64,000 bases of DNA from Streptomyces sp. NBC_01335 (GCF_035953295.1 NZ_CP108370.1:5361001-5425000); one strand, 5' to 3'; positions 55,211 through 63,635 are shown, counted from the first letter of the stretch. Numbers and translations are program-made. The notes: generated from the letters alone by a model not told the origin.

Positions 55211-55312
55211 CCCGTGCCGTGGACTTCCTCCGGTGGGATGTGTTCCCGTGTCGTGGACTTCCTCCGGCAGGACGTGAGTCCGTGTCGCCGACTTCCTCCG
55301 CTAACGACAGGA
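55211..55312. repeat. Three 34-bp direct repeats in a divergent promoter region
   Basis: Units at 55211-55244, 55245-55278 and 55279-55312, each carrying CCGTG(C/T)CG..GACTTCCTCCG. Exact 34-bp period, about 3.3 helix turns. The complement of CTTCCTCCG (CGGAGGAAG) is ribosome-site-like. They end at the ribosome site of the DinB gene. Confidence 0.9.
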
Positions 55313-55318
55313 GCTCCG

Positions 55319-55954
55319 ATGGGGACACCGCCCCGGCTCGTACCGCTGCTCGACCAGTACGCCTTCGCCCGTGAACGCCTCGCGGCCCGGCTGAACGGTC
55401 CGGTCATGGACAGCGGCAACGGTACGGAGGTGAAGGTCGACGGCCCCCTGGCCGACGCGGAGTACTTCTGGGAGCCGGTGGCCGGCTGTCTCTCCGTACG
55501 CCTCCGCGATGCCGGCCCGGGACCCCGGGCGACGGAACTGGCGGGCCGGGGCGACTGGGGGCGGGACGCGTCGGCCGAACAGCCCCGCGAACGCCCGCCG
55601 TTCACCACCCTTTCCTGGCGGCTCAGCCATCTCACCGAGATGCTGACGCTGCGCGCCGACCACACGGCGGGCACGCACGCGCTGACCAGGGACGATTACC
55701 TCGTGGCGGGCGACGCCGCGACCGCGCTGGCCGATTTCGACACCGCCGCCACCGCCTGGCACGAAGCCCTCCTCGCCGCGGACGACCGGGCGCTGGACAC
55801 GGTGGGGTACTCCACCTACCCGCACGGCAGCGACCCGGAGGACCTCTTCCTGGAGACCGTGTGGTGGGTCAACCAGGAACTCCTGCACCACGGTGCCGAG
55901 ATCGCCCTGCTGCGCGACCTCTACCGGGACGCCGGCGGGCACGACCTGCGCTGA
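55319..55954 (+). CDS. DinB-superfamily protein
   Basis: 211 aa from ATG 55319, CAGGAG five bases upstream. Helical bundle with possible metal histidines in WRLSHLTEMLTLRADH and VNQELLHHGAEIALLRDLY, plus DTAATAWHEALLAADD. DinB-like proteins bind a divalent metal and often act as thiol-dependent transferases; substrate unknown. Confidence 0.85.
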   Translation: MGTPPRLVPLLDQYAFARERLAARLNGPVMDSGNGTEVKVDGPLADAEYFWEPVAGCLSVRLRDAGPGPRATELAGRGDWGRDASAEQPRERPPFTTLSWRLSHLTEMLTLRADHTAGTHALTRDDYLVAGDAATALADFDTAATAWHEALLAADDRALDTVGYSTYPHGSDPEDLFLETVWWVNQELLHHGAEIALLRDLYRDAGGHDLR

Positions 55955-56112
55955 CCGGCTGAGCGACTGAGCGGCTGACCGGCTGACCGGCTGGCCGGCG
56001 GACACCCGCGGGAGCCGCCGTGCGGGGGCGGCCGATGCCGTGCCGATCCCGCCCCGCCGCGCGCCGGTGGACGCCGTTGCCGCGGTCACCCGGGCCCTGT
56101 TAACGTACCCCA

Positions 56113-56135
56113 ACTCCTCAGAGGACCTGAGGAGT
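56113..56135 (+). promoter_or_regulatory. Putative FadR-type operator upstream of the MFS gene
   Basis: Inverted repeat ACTCCTCAG-N5-CTGAGGAGT (9-bp arms), 85 bp before the start. Its right half plus GGCGG recurs upstream of the GntR gene at 57599-57620. Precedes the divergence of no gene, so it serves the MFS promoter. Confidence 0.6.
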
Positions 56136-56219
56136 GGCGGCGTCCGGGCGAAGCGTTCGGGCGACGTTCGGGCCGGACGTCCGAGCGAGGCGTTCACGGG
56201 CGAGGGACAGGAGCCGGTA

Positions 56220-57593
56220 GTGACGACGACGACGGGCCGCGACGAACCGCGGCGGCAGAAGCGGGGCGGCGGGCCACGACCGGAGAAGGTGGCGCGCGCG
56301 GGGGGCTCGGACGGGGTGCGGAAGGGGCAGTTGGGGTTTCTGACCGGAACCCACGTCGTCAACGACCTCTACCAGGGGGCGCTGCCCGCGCTGCTGCCGT
56401 TCCTGGTCTCCGAACGGCACTACAGCTACTCGGCGCTGTCGGGCATCTCGCTCGCCGCCACCGGCCTCTCCAGCGTGGTGCAGCCGCTCTTCGGAGCGCT
56501 GGCCGACCGCGCGCCGCGCCCCTGGCTGGTGCCCGCCGGGTTCTTGGTGGCCGCGGCGGGAGTGGCCGGAACCGGACTGTTCTCCGGCTACCTCCTCACC
56601 TGGATCTGCGCGGCCGTCGCCGGGATCGGCATCGCCGCCTACCACCCGCCCGCCACCAACCAGGCGCGGGCGGCGGGCGGAAGGTCGCAGAAGGCGATGA
56701 GCGTCTTCTCGGTCGGCGGCACCCTGGGCGGTTCGCTCGCGCCCGGGTTCGTCACGCTGGTGGTCGGGGCCGCCGGCCTGCGGGGCACCTGGCTGCTGGC
56801 CGTACCCGCGCTGGTGATGGCCGCGCTCTGGGTGGCCAAGGGGCCCTGGATGCGTGCCCGCGGCATCCAGGAGGCCACGGTGGTGATCCCCGCCGCCGGT
56901 GCGCGTTCCGGCGGCGCCGGGGCGCGGGACGACTGGCACGCGTTCGGCCGGCTGGTCGTGGTCGCGGCCTGCTGGTCCGTCCCCTACGTGACGACGGTCT
57001 CCCTGGTCTCCCTCTTCATGATCCGCGAACTGGACAGCTCGCGAGGGACGGCCGCGGCCGTCCTGACCTCCTTCACGCTGGCCGGAGCGGTCGGCACCCT
57101 GCTGGGCGGGTGGGCCGCAGACCGCTACGGGCGGCTGGCCGCGATCCGCAGCGGCTACGTCCTCGCGGTGCCCGCGATGGCCGCGCTGGTGTTCGCCCCA
57201 GGAGTGGCGGTCGGAGCGATCGGCGTCGCCGTACTGGGGTTCGCCATGTTCGTCCCCTTCTCCTCGCAGGTGACCCTGGCCCAGGACTACCTGCCCAACC
57301 GCCCCGGCACCGCCAGCGGCGTCACCCTGGGGCTCACCATGTCGGTCGGCGGACTCGGCTCGCCGCTGTTCGGGCGGCTCGCCGACGCACACGGGCTGCG
57401 CGTCACCTTCGCCGTGGTCCTCGCGTTCCTCGTGGTCGCCCTGCTCGCCGCACTGCGGCTGCGGGAGCGGACGCCGCAGGCGCCGGTGGCGGAATCCGGG
57501 CCGGAGCCGGTGGTGCGGTCGGTGGCCGAGCCGGTGCCGGGGCCCGGCTCGGAGGCGGCCGGGGAGAGGGAGGGCTCCGAAGCCGTGGGTTAA
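56220..57593 (+). CDS. MFS transporter (fosmidomycin-resistance-like)
   Basis: 457 aa from GTG 56220 with CAGGAG six bases upstream. About 12 helices starting at GQLGFLTGTHVVNDLYQG, which resembles the Fsr/fosmidomycin-resistance exporters. Motif A-like GALADRAPRPW lies between helices 2 and 3 and a cytoplasmic basic/Gly-rich N-terminus precedes them. The C-terminal tail is Pro/Glu/Ala-rich and low in complexity. Substrate unknown. Followed by a GntR-family gene that may regulate it. Confidence 0.85.
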   Translation: MTTTTGRDEPRRQKRGGGPRPEKVARAGGSDGVRKGQLGFLTGTHVVNDLYQGALPALLPFLVSERHYSYSALSGISLAATGLSSVVQPLFGALADRAPRPWLVPAGFLVAAAGVAGTGLFSGYLLTWICAAVAGIGIAAYHPPATNQARAAGGRSQKAMSVFSVGGTLGGSLAPGFVTLVVGAAGLRGTWLLAVPALVMAALWVAKGPWMRARGIQEATVVIPAAGARSGGAGARDDWHAFGRLVVVAACWSVPYVTTVSLVSLFMIRELDSSRGTAAAVLTSFTLAGAVGTLLGGWAADRYGRLAAIRSGYVLAVPAMAALVFAPGVAVGAIGVAVLGFAMFVPFSSQVTLAQDYLPNRPGTASGVTLGLTMSVGGLGSPLFGRLADAHGLRVTFAVVLAFLVVALLAALRLRERTPQAPVAESGPEPVVRSVAEPVPGPGSEAAGEREGSEAVG

Positions 57594-57598
57594 GTTGT

Positions 57599-57620
57599 CT
57601 GAGTATCCGAGGAGTGGCGG
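57599..57620 (+). promoter_or_regulatory. Second half of the shared operator, upstream of the GntR gene
   Basis: CTGAG-N4-CGAGGAGTGGCGG. The last 12 bases (GAGGAGTGGCGG) are identical to the right half of the site at 56113-56139. Suggests the same regulator acts on both. Confidence 0.5.
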
Positions 57621-57680
57621 GGCCGGTGACGGTGCCGTCATTCCGCGTTCGGAGCATTCCGCGTTCGGAACGTTTCTCAT

Positions 57681-57710
57681 CGGGAGCGTTCGGGAGCGTT
57701 CGGGAGCGTT
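57681..57710 (+). repeat. Three tandem 10-bp repeats
   Basis: GGGAGCGTTC is repeated exactly three times, in the leader of the GntR-family gene. Confidence 0.9.
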
Positions 57711-57798
57711 CGTGGGCTTCAGGAGCGTCTCTCGTCAGGAACAGTTTTCGTTCGGGAGTGCGACCCACTCACCACCTCGGTCCCAGGGAGCGTCCGTC

Positions 57799-58482
57799 AT
57801 GGCGGTACGGCCGGTGCAGCGCACCTCGCTCGTCGAAGGCGCGGTCGCCGAACTGCGCCGCCTGCTCGCGGCGGAACACTGGCCGGTGGGCGCCCGGCTG
57901 CCCGGCGAGGTCGAACTGAGCCGGCTCCTCGGCGTCGGCCGCTCCACCGGCCGGGAGGCGGTCCGGGCGCTGATCGCCTCCGGACAGCTCCGCTCCCAGC
58001 AGGGCTCCGGCACCTACGTGGTCTCCACCGCACCCGTCGAGGAGTTCGAGCGAGGGCTGCGCCGGGCCGCCGTCGCCGACGTGTACGAGGTACGGATCGC
58101 CCTGGAGGTGGAGGCGGGACGGCTCGCCGCGACCCGGCGCACCGACGAGGACGTCGTCGTCCTCGGGGAGCTGCTGAGCGAGCGGGGAGCCGCCGGTTCG
58201 GACGACGAGCTGGTGGAGACCGACCTACGGCTGCACCGAGCGGTGGTCACCGCCGCGCACAACCCGGTTCTCGCCCAGGTGTACGACTCCTTCCTCGGCG
58301 CGCTCCGGGTCGCCGCCCGGGACGCCGTGGCCGACGGCGACGTGCACGACGGCCCGGGCGGCGACGACGCCCGCGCGCACGAGGATCTCGTCGCCGCCGT
58401 CGTCGCGGGGGACCCGCAGGCGGCGGAAGAGGCCACCCGCCGCAACCTCGGACGTGCCCTGGAGCGCCTGCGCGGCGCGTGA
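57799..58482 (+). CDS. GntR-family (FadR/FCD) transcriptional regulator
   Basis: 227 aa from ATG 57799, GGGAG upstream. Winged helix (LLAAEHWPVGARLPGEVELSRLLGVGRSTGREAVRAL, then QQGSGTYVV), then an FCD-type helical effector domain with LRLHRAVVTAAHNPVL, AHEDLVAAVVAGDPQAAEEAT and RNLGRALERL. Likely acts on the MFS gene upstream and on itself. Confidence 0.9.
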   Translation: MAVRPVQRTSLVEGAVAELRRLLAAEHWPVGARLPGEVELSRLLGVGRSTGREAVRALIASGQLRSQQGSGTYVVSTAPVEEFERGLRRAAVADVYEVRIALEVEAGRLAATRRTDEDVVVLGELLSERGAAGSDDELVETDLRLHRAVVTAAHNPVLAQVYDSFLGALRVAARDAVADGDVHDGPGGDDARAHEDLVAAVVAGDPQAAEEATRRNLGRALERLRGA

Positions 58483-58592
58483 CGGACCCGCCGCCCTCTC
58501 TCGTGCACCGGTCGGGGCTGATCTCGCACGCCGGTCGCACCCGATCCCGTACGCCGGTCGGTTCCGACTCCGCGGCTTTCCGCCCCGAGGAA

Positions 58593-58639
58593 TGGACTGT
58601 GCGGTCCATAAGGGGTTAACTTTGAACCGTACGGTCCAA
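58593..58639 (+). promoter_or_regulatory. Two related TetR-type operators before the SDR gene
   Basis: TGGACTGTGCGGTCCAT (58593-58609) and TGAACCGTACGGTCCAA (58623-58639) agree at 13 of 17 positions and share the palindrome family GGAC-N5-7-GGTCC/ACCGTACGGT. Centres are 30 bp apart. The nearby TetR-family protein is the probable binder. Confidence 0.7.
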
Positions 58640-58652
58640 TCCTGGGCTCTGA

Positions 58653-58697
58653 GGGTCCTGAGAGTCCTGAGTTCCGAGAGTTCCGAGAGTTCCGAGA
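58653..58697 (+). repeat. Five 9-bp tandem units before the SDR start
   Basis: GGGTCCTGA, GAGTCCTGA, then GTTCCGAGA three times, in exact register, ending about 15 bases before the start, where GAGAGGGAG is the ribosome site. Confidence 0.85.
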
Positions 58698-58711
58698 GGG
58701 AGTGCGGCGCC

Positions 58712-59473
58712 ATGACGGCACGACTCGACAAAAGGACGGCGCTGGTCACCGGCGCGACCAGCAACATCGGACGGGCCATCGCGCTGGCTCTCGGTGCCGA
58801 GGGGGCCCACGTCGTGGTCTCCGGCCGCGACGGCGAGCGAGGTGAACGGGTGGTCGCCGAGATCAGGGCCGCCGGGGGCCGGGCCGACTTCGTCGCCGCG
58901 GATCTGGACGGCACCGCCGCCGCTTCCCGGGCGCTCGCCGAACGGAGCACCGAGGTGCTCGGCGGCCGCATCGACATCCTGGTGAACAACGCGGGCATCT
59001 ATCCGCCGTCCACCACGACCACCACCGACGAGGCCACCTTCGACCTGGTGTACGGGGTGAACGTGAAGGCCCCCTTCTTCCTCACCGCGGCCGTGGCCCC
59101 GGCCATGGTGGCGGCCGGCGGGGGAGTCGTCGTGAACCTCGGCTCCTGGATCACCCGGCTCGGTGTCGCCTCCAACGCGCTCTACAGCTCGACCAAGGGC
59201 GCCGTCGAAACCCTCACCCGCGCCTGGGCCGCGGAGTTCGGGCCGTCCGGGGTCCGGGTGAACGCGGTCTCGCCCGGTGTGGTCCACGAACCCTCCGACG
59301 AGCCGATGCCCGGCGACGTGATGATGAAAGGAACCCCGGCCGGTACGCACGGCAGGCCCGAAGACATCGCCCGGGCCGTCGTCTACCTGGCGAGCGACGA
59401 CTCCTCCTTCGTGCAGGGCATCGTCCTCGACGTCGACGGCGGCCGTACCTCCACCGCGGTGATCGCCGCCTGA
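58712..59473 (+). CDS. Short-chain dehydrogenase/reductase
   Basis: 253 aa from ATG 58712. Classical SDR: TGATSNIGRAIALAL (cofactor loop), NNAGIYPPS, catalytic Ser in VVNLGSWITR and YSSTKGAVETL (Tyr-x3-Lys), then RVNAVSPGVV. Ends in DVDGGRTSTAVIAA. NAD(P) preference and substrate not determined. Upstream operators suggest control by the TetR-family protein encoded next. Confidence 0.93.
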   Translation: MTARLDKRTALVTGATSNIGRAIALALGAEGAHVVVSGRDGERGERVVAEIRAAGGRADFVAADLDGTAAASRALAERSTEVLGGRIDILVNNAGIYPPSTTTTTDEATFDLVYGVNVKAPFFLTAAVAPAMVAAGGGVVVNLGSWITRLGVASNALYSSTKGAVETLTRAWAAEFGPSGVRVNAVSPGVVHEPSDEPMPGDVMMKGTPAGTHGRPEDIARAVVYLASDDSSFVQGIVLDVDGGRTSTAVIAA

Positions 59474-59533
59474 CAGGTGCCTGACCGCCTGACCGCCGCC
59501 CGCGTCGCCGGGCGGGCGCGGGCGGCGGGCTGT

Positions 59534-59573
59534 GGCCACGGGGGTGCGGCCCCGGGGCCGCACCCCCGTGGCC
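59534..59573. terminator. 40-bp perfect palindrome
   Basis: Two 20-bp arms (59534-59553 with 59554-59573) with no loop bases beyond those folded back, between the SDR and TetR genes. Probably the SDR terminator, so the TetR gene likely has its own promoter. Confidence 0.8.
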
Positions 59574-59675
59574 CGTACGCCCGGTTATACGATGGGCCGA
59601 CCAGGCGAGATCCGGTACGCGCCCTCCGGGGCACCACCGCCGGGCGCCCCCTGCACCCCCCCAGGAAGCGGACCC

Positions 59676-60275
59676 GTGGCACAAGGCCTGACCAGCAAGG
59701 GCGCCGCGACGCGGCAGCGCATCGTCGACGGCGCGGCCCGGCTGATGCGGCAGCGCGGGCCGGAGGTCTCCCTCGACGAGATCCGCGCCGCGACCGGAAC
59801 CAGCAAGAGCCAGCTCTTCCACTACTTCCCCGAGGGCCGGTCCGCCCTCCTCGTCGCCGTCGCCCGGCACGAGGCCGAGGCGATCCTCGCCGACCAGCAG
59901 CCCCATCTGGGCGAACTCACCAGCTGGGCCGCCTGGGACGCCTGGCGCGGCGCGGTACTCGACCACTACCGCCGCCAGGGCCGCAACTGCCCGCTGAACG
60001 TCCTCACCGGCCAGCTCGCCGGTGACGACCCCGAGGTGCGCGCCGTCGCCGAGGACCTGATGGACCGCTGGCAGGCCCAACTGGCTTCCGGAGTACGGGA
60101 CATGCAGCGTCAGGGGCTGATGTCGACCACACCCGACGCGGAGCGCGCGGGGGAGTCGGTCCTCGCCGCCGTGCAGGGAGGCGCCTTCACCCTGATCGCC
60201 ACCGGCCGCCTCGGCCCGCTGGAATCCGCCCTGGACCTGGCCCTCGACCATCTGCGGGTGCCGGACACCGCCTGA
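59676..60275 (+). CDS. TetR/AcrR-family transcriptional regulator
   Basis: 199 aa from GTG 59676, AGGAAG upstream. N-terminal HTH (SKGAATRQRIVDGAARLMRQRGPEVSLDEIRAATGTSKSQLFHYFP) and a helical C-terminal ligand domain. Sits after the SDR gene, whose promoter has two matching-type operators. Confidence 0.9.
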   Translation: MAQGLTSKGAATRQRIVDGAARLMRQRGPEVSLDEIRAATGTSKSQLFHYFPEGRSALLVAVARHEAEAILADQQPHLGELTSWAAWDAWRGAVLDHYRRQGRNCPLNVLTGQLAGDDPEVRAVAEDLMDRWQAQLASGVRDMQRQGLMSTTPDAERAGESVLAAVQGGAFTLIATGRLGPLESALDLALDHLRVPDTA

Positions 60276-60350
60276 AAAGCCGCCACCGCGTGGGTGCCTG
60301 GCCCTGCCGGAGAGAGCCTGACGCGCCCTGGATGGAGGTACCGTCCTGTC

Positions 60351-61079
60351 ATGTCCCGATCTGCCGAGACCGGCCCCTCCCAGCCCTCCGCCGCCGTGAA
60401 CGGCCCTGTCAACGGGGACGGCCCTGTCACCGCGGACGGCTCTGTCAACGGGGACGGCCCTGTCACCGCGGACGACCTCGACCGTGCCGTGCAGCTCGCG
60501 GTGGACGTCCTCCGCGAGGCCCCGCCGGGTGCGTGGGAAGGGAAGGCGGGTTCGCTGGAGTGGGACTGCTGGGAGACCGTCGAGCACCTCAGCGACGACC
60601 TCTTCGCGTACGCCGCGCAACTGGGCCCCCGGACACCGCCCATGACGGGCGAGGTGCCGTTCCTGTGGGAGAGCCGACGGCCCGGCGGCCCCGCGAACGC
60701 GATCCACGCGGACCGCGCGGCCGGTCCCGCCGGGCTCCTGCAGGTGCTGGAGGCCAGCGGTGCGCTGCTGACCGCCATGGTGCGTACGACACCCCCGCAG
60801 GTCCGCGCCCACCACGGCTACGGTGCGTCCGACCCCGAGGGCTTCGCCGCGATGGGGATCGTGGAGACCCTGGTGCACACCCACGACCTGGCCCAGGGGC
60901 TCGGCCTCTCCTGGAACCCGCCCGCCGACATCTGCGCACGGGTGCTCGCCCGCCTCTTCCCGGACGCTCCGGAGTCCACGGACCGCTGGCCCACTCTGCT
61001 GTGGGCCACCGGACGCGCCGAACTGTCCGGCCGCGCACGGCGGACCACCTGGCGCTGGGACGGCACACCCCGGACCTGA
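60351..61079 (+). CDS. Mycothiol-type DinB (MDMPI-like) protein
   Basis: 242 aa from ATG 60351; GGAGG twelve bases upstream. Residues ~10-40 are an imperfect duplicated Gly/Asn/Asp-Pro stretch (NGDGPVTADGSVNGDGPVTAD). The domain has metal-binding helices with VEHLSDD and VHTHDLAQGLG and resembles maleylpyruvate-isomerase N-terminal proteins, which use mycothiol. Substrate unknown. Followed 21 bp later by a nucleotidyltransferase. Confidence 0.8.
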   Translation: MSRSAETGPSQPSAAVNGPVNGDGPVTADGSVNGDGPVTADDLDRAVQLAVDVLREAPPGAWEGKAGSLEWDCWETVEHLSDDLFAYAAQLGPRTPPMTGEVPFLWESRRPGGPANAIHADRAAGPAGLLQVLEASGALLTAMVRTTPPQVRAHHGYGASDPEGFAAMGIVETLVHTHDLAQGLGLSWNPPADICARVLARLFPDAPESTDRWPTLLWATGRAELSGRARRTTWRWDGTPRT

Positions 61080-61100
61080 CCGGCCCGGAGAAGGGAGCGC

Positions 61101-61631
61101 GTGATGACGGCGGAAGAGGTGCTGTCCGTCCTGGCCCTGTTGCGGCGGGCGGGGACCGATGTCTGGATCGGCGGAGGCTGGGGGATCGACGCGCTGCTCG
61201 GCGAGCAGACCCGGGACCACCGCGACCTCGACCTGATGCACCGCCGGGACCAGGAGCCCGCCGTGCTGGCCGCGCTGGCGAACGCCGGCTTCACGGAGAC
61301 CCTCGACCAGCGCCCCGTACGGTTCGTCCTCACGTCCCCGCCGGACCGGGCGTTCCCGCCGGACCGGGCGTCCCTGCCGGGCCTGGAGTTGGACCTCCAC
61401 CCGCTGGTCTTCGCCGCCGACGGCTCCGCCGTACAGGCCTCACCCGAACCGGACCGCCCCTTCCGGTACCCCGCCGCCTGTTTCGTGACGGGCACCATCG
61501 GGGGCACGCCCGTCCCGTGCCTCTCGGCGGAGCAGCAGGTCTACTTCCACCAGGGGTACGAGCCCACTCCGCGCGACCTGCACGACATGGTCCGGCTGCG
61601 CCGCGCCTTCGGGATCGCCACGCACTTCTGA
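61101..61631 (+). CDS. Aminoglycoside 2''-adenylyltransferase-like nucleotidyltransferase
   Basis: 176 aa from GTG 61101 (or ATG 61104), with AGAAGGGAG upstream. Signature WIGGGWGIDALLGEQTRDHRDLDLM holds the metal aspartates, and LELDLHPLVF the third. Resembles the Aminoglyc_resit (PF10706-type) family, which includes ANT(2'') and lincosamide transferases. Resistance is possible but not shown; many chromosomal members are of unknown use. Confidence 0.8.
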   Translation: MMTAEEVLSVLALLRRAGTDVWIGGGWGIDALLGEQTRDHRDLDLMHRRDQEPAVLAALANAGFTETLDQRPVRFVLTSPPDRAFPPDRASLPGLELDLHPLVFAADGSAVQASPEPDRPFRYPAACFVTGTIGGTPVPCLSAEQQVYFHQGYEPTPRDLHDMVRLRRAFGIATHF

Positions 61632-61653
61632 CCGGGCCGGGGTTCGGCCCGGG

Positions 61654-61959
61654 TCAGGCGGCCGCGGGAGCGCCGAGCAGCTCGGACGCGTGCTGGAACG
61701 AGTCGGTCACGGGCGTGGCGGCGCGGGGAACGGCGGGGCAGGTGAAGCCGAGCTGGGCCATGGCCCGGAGGACCTCGCCGGCGCTGAAGTCCCGGCGGTC
61801 CTGCCGGGTGACGACCTGGCCGACCTGCTTGACGGGGTAGGTGCGGCGGCCCACGATCACGCACTCGCCGACGGCCGGCTCCGGCTTGATGCCCTTCATG
61901 GCTTCCAGGACTCCGCTCTTGGTGAGCTCGAACGGGAAGCGGGCGATGACGCAGCGCAT
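61654..61959 (-). CDS. SCO5918-family small protein
   Basis: 101 aa from ATG 61959. MRCVIARFPFELTKSGVLEAMKGIKPEPAVGECVIVGRRTYPVKQVGQVVTRQDRRDF type sequence, matching the family that Streptomyces annotation calls SCO5918. Unknown role; usually near CBS-domain and cold-shock genes, as here. Confidence 0.8.
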   Translation of the reverse strand: MRCVIARFPFELTKSGVLEAMKGIKPEPAVGECVIVGRRTYPVKQVGQVVTRQDRRDFSAGEVLRAMAQLGFTCPAVPRAATPVTDSFQHASELLGAPAAA

Positions 61960-62014
61960 GATGCCTCACAGAGAGAAGAGAAGGAGTGGTTGCGGTCGTG
62001 CTGAGCGGGTCGCC

Positions 62015-62329
62015 TCAGTGGGCCAGGGCGAGCAGGCCCAAGGTGGCGTCGCGGCCGTCGGTGAGCAGGTCGCGCAGCTGGAGCCGGTCCGTGTACGCGG
62101 TCCCGTCCCGTACGGCGGCGAGCCCGGCCAGGGTGACCGTCCCCGTGCACAGTCCGTCGTTGTCGCAGACGAGCAGATGATCGACGCGGGCACTGATCAT
62201 GACCGACAGGGCCACTTCGACGGTCATGTCGTCGCCGACCCGCGGTTCCTGAGCGTCGTCATCGGAAAGCTGGACGGCGCCGGTGGGACGAATGCGGGAG
62301 AAGTGTCTGTGCGTACGTACGGGGCCCAA
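62015..62329 (-). CDS. CBS-domain protein with TTG start
   Basis: 104 aa from TTG 62329. A perfect GAGGAAGG lies six bases upstream and there is no other usable start except ATG 62227, which has none. Contains one CBS-like half pair: VEVALSVMISARVDHLLVCDNDGLCTGTVTLAGLAAVRDG, YTDRLQLRDLL. May bind a nucleotide. Transcribed with the SCO5918-like gene and behind the cold-shock gene. Confidence 0.75.
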   Translation of the reverse strand: MGPVRTHRHFSRIRPTGAVQLSDDDAQEPRVGDDMTVEVALSVMISARVDHLLVCDNDGLCTGTVTLAGLAAVRDGTAYTDRLQLRDLLTDGRDATLGLLALAH

Positions 62330-62499
62330 GAGGAACCTTCCTCGACGCGGCGCCGATCAAGGAATTCCCGTCGTGGGCGAGAAGCCACCGCGGGAATGCC
62401 GAGAATGCGCCGAACGGAATGCGAAATCGGATCAGGCCTGCGGTGAATCGACTGCAACAGTGAGACGGCGGTGCCCTGCGGAGAGAAAAACCGGGCGCG

Positions 62500-62709
62500 T
62501 CACGATTGGACGGGAGCGATGTTCTCGGCCGTCGGGCCCTTCTGGGTCGGCGCGATGTCGAAGGTGACCTGCTGGCCTTCGAGCAGCTCGCGGAATCCCT
62601 CGGCAGCGATGTTCGAGAAGTGGGCGAACACGTCCGGGCCGCCGTCCTCCTGCTCGATGAAGCCGAAACCCTTGGCCGCGTTGAACCATTTTACGGTGCC
62701 GGATGCCAT
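62500..62709 (-). CDS. Cold-shock protein CspA family
   Basis: 69 aa from ATG 62709 with AAGGAG seven bases upstream. RNA-binding motifs KGFGFI (RNP1) and DVFAHF (RNP2), length as in the CspA family. Binds single-stranded RNA/DNA and is an RNA chaperone in cold or stress. First gene of the minus-strand trio. A long leader without an obvious gene lies upstream. Confidence 0.95.
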   Translation of the reverse strand: MASGTVKWFNAAKGFGFIEQEDGGPDVFAHFSNIAAEGFRELLEGQQVTFDIAPTQKGPTAENIAPVQS

Positions 62710-63635
62710 GTCATATCTCCTTGGGGCATTACGCCGGAAACCGCAGTCGCATGGATGCCCGGTTGCCGCGGTGATACCCCGTCCGAAAATGACCGGAAAC
62801 GCGAAAGGCGTCCTACTGTCGGAAATGTCGACGAGGGTGCTCGAAATTTTAGGGCCACGGCAACTGGTTCGACGATAGCATGCGGTAGTGGTGGGCAGGC
62901 GATGTGTAATTCCACTCCGGTCGCCCGGCCGAAAACACTTCGTGCGCGGTGTGCTCAAAGCTCGCCCCGCGGGGACAGATATTGCCCCGCCGGGGGCGCA
63001 GCTCTTCGGGAAAGCGCGTCGTCGTCCACGGATGCGTCCACGGAGGCGTCCTCGGAGTTATTTCGAGGGGGTGGCGTTCGCGGAGGCCCCGGAAGGGTGC
63101 CGTGCTGTCATACGCACCTGTCCGTGGAACGCGTGGAGGGGCCCTGGTGCCGTACGGCACCAGGGCCCCGAAGGAACTGCTACACCATCCGCCGGCTTCA
63201 GTACCCTGCCGGCCTTCTTGTTCCGCACCGACTCGCGGCGGACGGCCGCGTGTGCGGACCGCCCTCGCGGTAGGTCTGGCGGCGGCCCCTGATCACCGCG
63301 GGCCGCCCGGTCCGGTCGTCAGCCCCGTCGCCTTCTTGCGTCGCTCCTGGCTCCGGGGCTCCACCACCGCACCGTGGTGCGTACTGCTGTCCTGCGTACT
63401 GCTGCCCGGCGGTTCGTCTCTGCCGGGCCCTGCTGTCTCTCTGGGCTACGAGAGAAACCCTAGTCACGCCGTGAAGCAATGTCTACTGTCGCCACTACAG
63501 ATTTCTTCGCCGTGTCCGGAGAGGTTTCCCGCGGTGCGGCCGCCGGGTGCACGCTCCCCCCGGCCGTGCGGTGCGGTCATCCGCCGATCGCTCAGAGCGA
63601 ACACCCCGTGGGGAACATTCAGCGGCTCACAAGCA
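62710..63635. other. Nearly 1 kb without a supported gene
   Basis: Includes the csp leader and promoter (to ~62900), a region of short GC-rich inverted repeats (62966-62990), a perfect palindrome (63138-63169) and lon upstream sequence. Frames such as 63198-63479 (minus) and 63479-63646 (plus) lack homology, steady codon use or good ribosome sites. Confidence 0.55.
63138..63169. terminator. 32-bp perfect palindrome, probable terminator
   Basis: Arms 63138-63153 and 63154-63169 are exact complements. Strong enough to terminate transcription, but I cannot name the gene it serves; a short unrecognised minus-strand transcript is possible. Confidence 0.6.

Noticed and set aside
63198..63479. Minus-strand frame of 93 codons ending near the 63138-63169 palindrome
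   Set aside because: Position before a terminator is suggestive, but composition (GQQYAGQQYA repeat, Arg-rich tail) and lack of ribosome site argue against it.
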